Assembly: GCA_020532215.1 (NCBI GenBank) | Contig: JAJBBF010000101.1 | Span: forward strand, 1-40,910 | Direction: 5' to 3' | Length of the DNA stretch: 40,910 nt | DNA from: Candidatus Cloacimonadota bacterium | GTDB taxonomy: Bacteria; Cloacimonadota; Cloacimonadia; Cloacimonadales; Cloacimonadaceae | Shown here: positions 39,770 to 40,910 of the stretch, piece by piece | Layout: the number at the start of each line of letters is the position of its first letter | Numbering within the stretch: position 1 is the first letter of the stretch | The notes under the pieces: generated by a model | Told to the model about the DNA's origin: nothing | What the model saw: the letters and a program-made list of their open reading frames with translations, nothing else | Database searches by the model: none | Made by a program: the position numbers and the translations under genes

Positions 39770-40699
39770 ATGAAGAAGTTTTTATTATTAGCTGTAATTG
39801 CAACGCTGGTGTTTGGGGTATATGCTATTGATTATACCGTAAGTGTTCGGACCAATGATATACCTCAGGTATTCATGGTGTATCGGAATGGTAATCCGAT
39901 GGGTATGACAAATGGTATCACTCCGGTCGTATTTACTAACACAGACGTTACTATGCTGACTGGATTGTGGACGATTGATCCTGCTCCTCCCGGAAATTTC
40001 TGGGCTCCGCCTGTCCAGTTTCAGGTTCAATCGAATTGGTTCACCGAAAACAACAACCACTCCATCGTGCTCAATTGGAACCTCTTTGACGAGGTAGTAC
40101 CAGTTGAATTGAGCAGCTTCACCGCCACGCTTACAGCATTGAACGATGTGCAGATCAATTGGGTTACGCAAACCGAAACGAATATGCTTGGTTATCGGGT
40201 GTATCGTAATGACGGTGCCTCGCAGAACAATGCTGTTCTGATCACTCCAACTCTGATCCTGGCCCATAACACATCGCAGCTACAAAGCTACAACGTGGTG
40301 GATAATGAAGTAGAGATCGGCAGTACCTATTTCTATTGGCTGGAAAGCGTGGAAGCGAACTCCAGTGACTTCTTCGGCCCTGTCAGCATCACCGTCCAGG
40401 GCGAAGTGCCTCCGGTCTATCCGGAAGTCACCACCCTCAAGAAAGCCTATCCGAACCCCTTCCGGGCCAACACCAGCACCAACATCGAAGTTGAGCTGAA
40501 AGATGGCGAAACCGGCACCGTGACCATCTACAACCTTCAGGGCAAAGTCGTGAAGGTCTATGATGTAACCCCCGGGTCCCACACCATCACCTGGAACGGC
40601 ACGGACAGCAAGGGAGCGGCCTGCAGCAGCGGTATCTACCTCTACAAGCTGAGCACTCCTTCCGCGAACGCGACCGAAAAGATGGTCATCATCAAGTAA
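39770..40699 (+). CDS. Secreted FN3-like protein with C-terminal sorting domain
   Basis: 309 residues from the ATG at 39770, set by AAGGAG a few nt upstream; the in-frame GTG at 39680 would bury the signal peptide. The signal peptide is KKFLLLAVIATLVFGVYA. A unique beta-rich region follows, then an FN3-like domain typical of type IX-exported proteins: VPVELSSFTATLTALNDVQI, NMLGYRVYRND, STYFYWLESVE. The C-terminal sorting domain (about 225-309) has KKAYPNPFRANTSTN, IYNLQGKVVKVYDV, HTITWNGTDSKG, SSGIYLYKLST and EKMVIIK. The N-terminal half is AT-rich while the sorting module is GC-rich, suggesting that the module was joined on. It has its own promoter and terminator, so it is a monocistronic, probably well-expressed surface protein of unknown role. 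Confidence 0.82.
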   Translation: MKKFLLLAVIATLVFGVYAIDYTVSVRTNDIPQVFMVYRNGNPMGMTNGITPVVFTNTDVTMLTGLWTIDPAPPGNFWAPPVQFQVQSNWFTENNNHSIVLNWNLFDEVVPVELSSFTATLTALNDVQINWVTQTETNMLGYRVYRNDGASQNNAVLITPTLILAHNTSQLQSYNVVDNEVEIGSTYFYWLESVEANSSDFFGPVSITVQGEVPPVYPEVTTLKKAYPNPFRANTSTNIEVELKDGETGTVTIYNLQGKVVKVYDVTPGSHTITWNGTDSKGAACSSGIYLYKLSTPSANATEKMVIIK

Positions 40700-40720
40700 A
40701 CTGAATTTCGCATTGAAACA

Positions 40721-40748
40721 AAGTCCCGGCGCAAGCCGGGACTTTTTT
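40721..40748 (+). terminator. Intrinsic terminator of the 39770 gene
   Basis: AAGTCCCGGC (40721-40730), GCAA tetraloop, GCCGGGACTT (40735-40744), with six T at 40743-40748. A 10-bp perfect stem plus T-run, 21 nt past the stop codon. Confidence 0.95.
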
Positions 40749-40841
40749 GGCGTCCAGGCTTGTTGGCTTGGGACAAAGCCGGACTGAATAAGACCTTTGC
40801 GTAATACCAAAGTGTCCAGCTTTCCAGGATCTACTTTGTAG

Positions 40842-40901
40842 TTATCCACAATTTTTTCATAATTTCTCAACATGAACCCTGAAAAAGCTCAGTTATCCAC
40901 A
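40842..40901 (+). other. Pair of perfect DnaA boxes at the window edge
   Basis: TTATCCACA, the strongest DnaA-box consensus, occurs at 40842-40850 and again, in the same orientation, at 40893-40901. The 51-bp spacing is near five helical turns, and the DNA between is AT-rich. I noticed no other perfect copy in the window. This could be the edge of a replication origin or of a DnaA-regulated promoter to the right. Confidence 0.55.
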
Positions 40902-40910
40902 TATTCTGCC

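Noticed and set aside
40280-40873. - strand open frame starting in the DnaA-box region
   Set aside because: It runs opposite the FN3/sorting-domain gene, crosses its intrinsic terminator, and has no recognisable domain.

Overview
The window comes from the chromosome of a Gram-negative bacterium with an outer membrane: it has lipopolysaccharide export genes (an LptA/OstA-like protein and LptB), lipoproteins and Lgt. Three secreted proteins end in a FlgD-like, type IX-style C-terminal sorting domain (PNP...GxY...K). A formiminotransferase-cyclodeaminase, an electron-transfer flavoprotein subunit, HPr kinase and a compact sugar-phosphate relay are also present. This mix fits an anaerobic, amino-acid-fermenting member of the Cloacimonadota or a related Fibrobacteres-Chlorobi-Bacteroidetes lineage. 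That placement is inference from gene content; no rRNA marker is present.

Left part (1-9.5 kb, + strand): a tight cluster lptA-like, lptB, rpoN, lpd, hpf, hprK, ptsH, ptsI, pgi. It recalls the proteobacterial lpt-rpoN-hpf-ptsN-npr locus, but carries HPr kinase, both HPr phosphorylation sites (His15 and Ser46) and enzyme I, with no enzyme II. Next comes an accessory patch (9.5-10.7 kb): a P-loop kinase-like gene, a 73-bp diverged copy of the pgi 3' end directly after its stop, and an 89-bp near-perfect palindrome. A secreted class-II glutamine amidotransferase follows, then the cell-shape operon mreB, mreC, mreD, mrdA (PBP2), rodA, a lipoprotein with a possible carbohydrate-binding fold, and dtd.

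Strand switch (19 kb): the + strand block and a long - strand block converge on a second copy of the same palindrome.

Right part (19.2-39.3 kb, - strand): read in transcription order from the right, it holds rpmE; a DUF1385 membrane protein, prfA, a CNNM/CorC-type transporter and formiminotransferase-cyclodeaminase; two tandem DUF5658-like membrane proteins and a secreted C45-type Ntn hydrolase; then a long run of NAD-dependent sugar epimerase, four-SLBB export protein, DegT aminotransferase, etfB, lgt, a lipoprotein, purB, DUF2147, a PSD-like membrane protein and a lipoprotein; and finally a 941-residue PEGA/FN3/PKD/ASH surface protein. The epimerase, SLBB protein and aminotransferase point to surface polysaccharide synthesis and export.

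Right edge: a + strand secreted FN3-like protein with a sorting domain, its own promoter and a textbook terminator, then two perfect same-orientation DnaA boxes 51 bp apart at the window end, which may mark the border of a replication origin or a dnaA-regulated region.

The least explained signals are a family of intergenic palindromes built on an 11-nt TCCCG-N6 period (three members), the pgi-tail duplication flanking the kinase gene, a promoter that would make lptB mRNA leaderless, RNA hairpins that may mask start sites (mreD, hprK) or form a leader (sugar epimerase), and the DnaA boxes.
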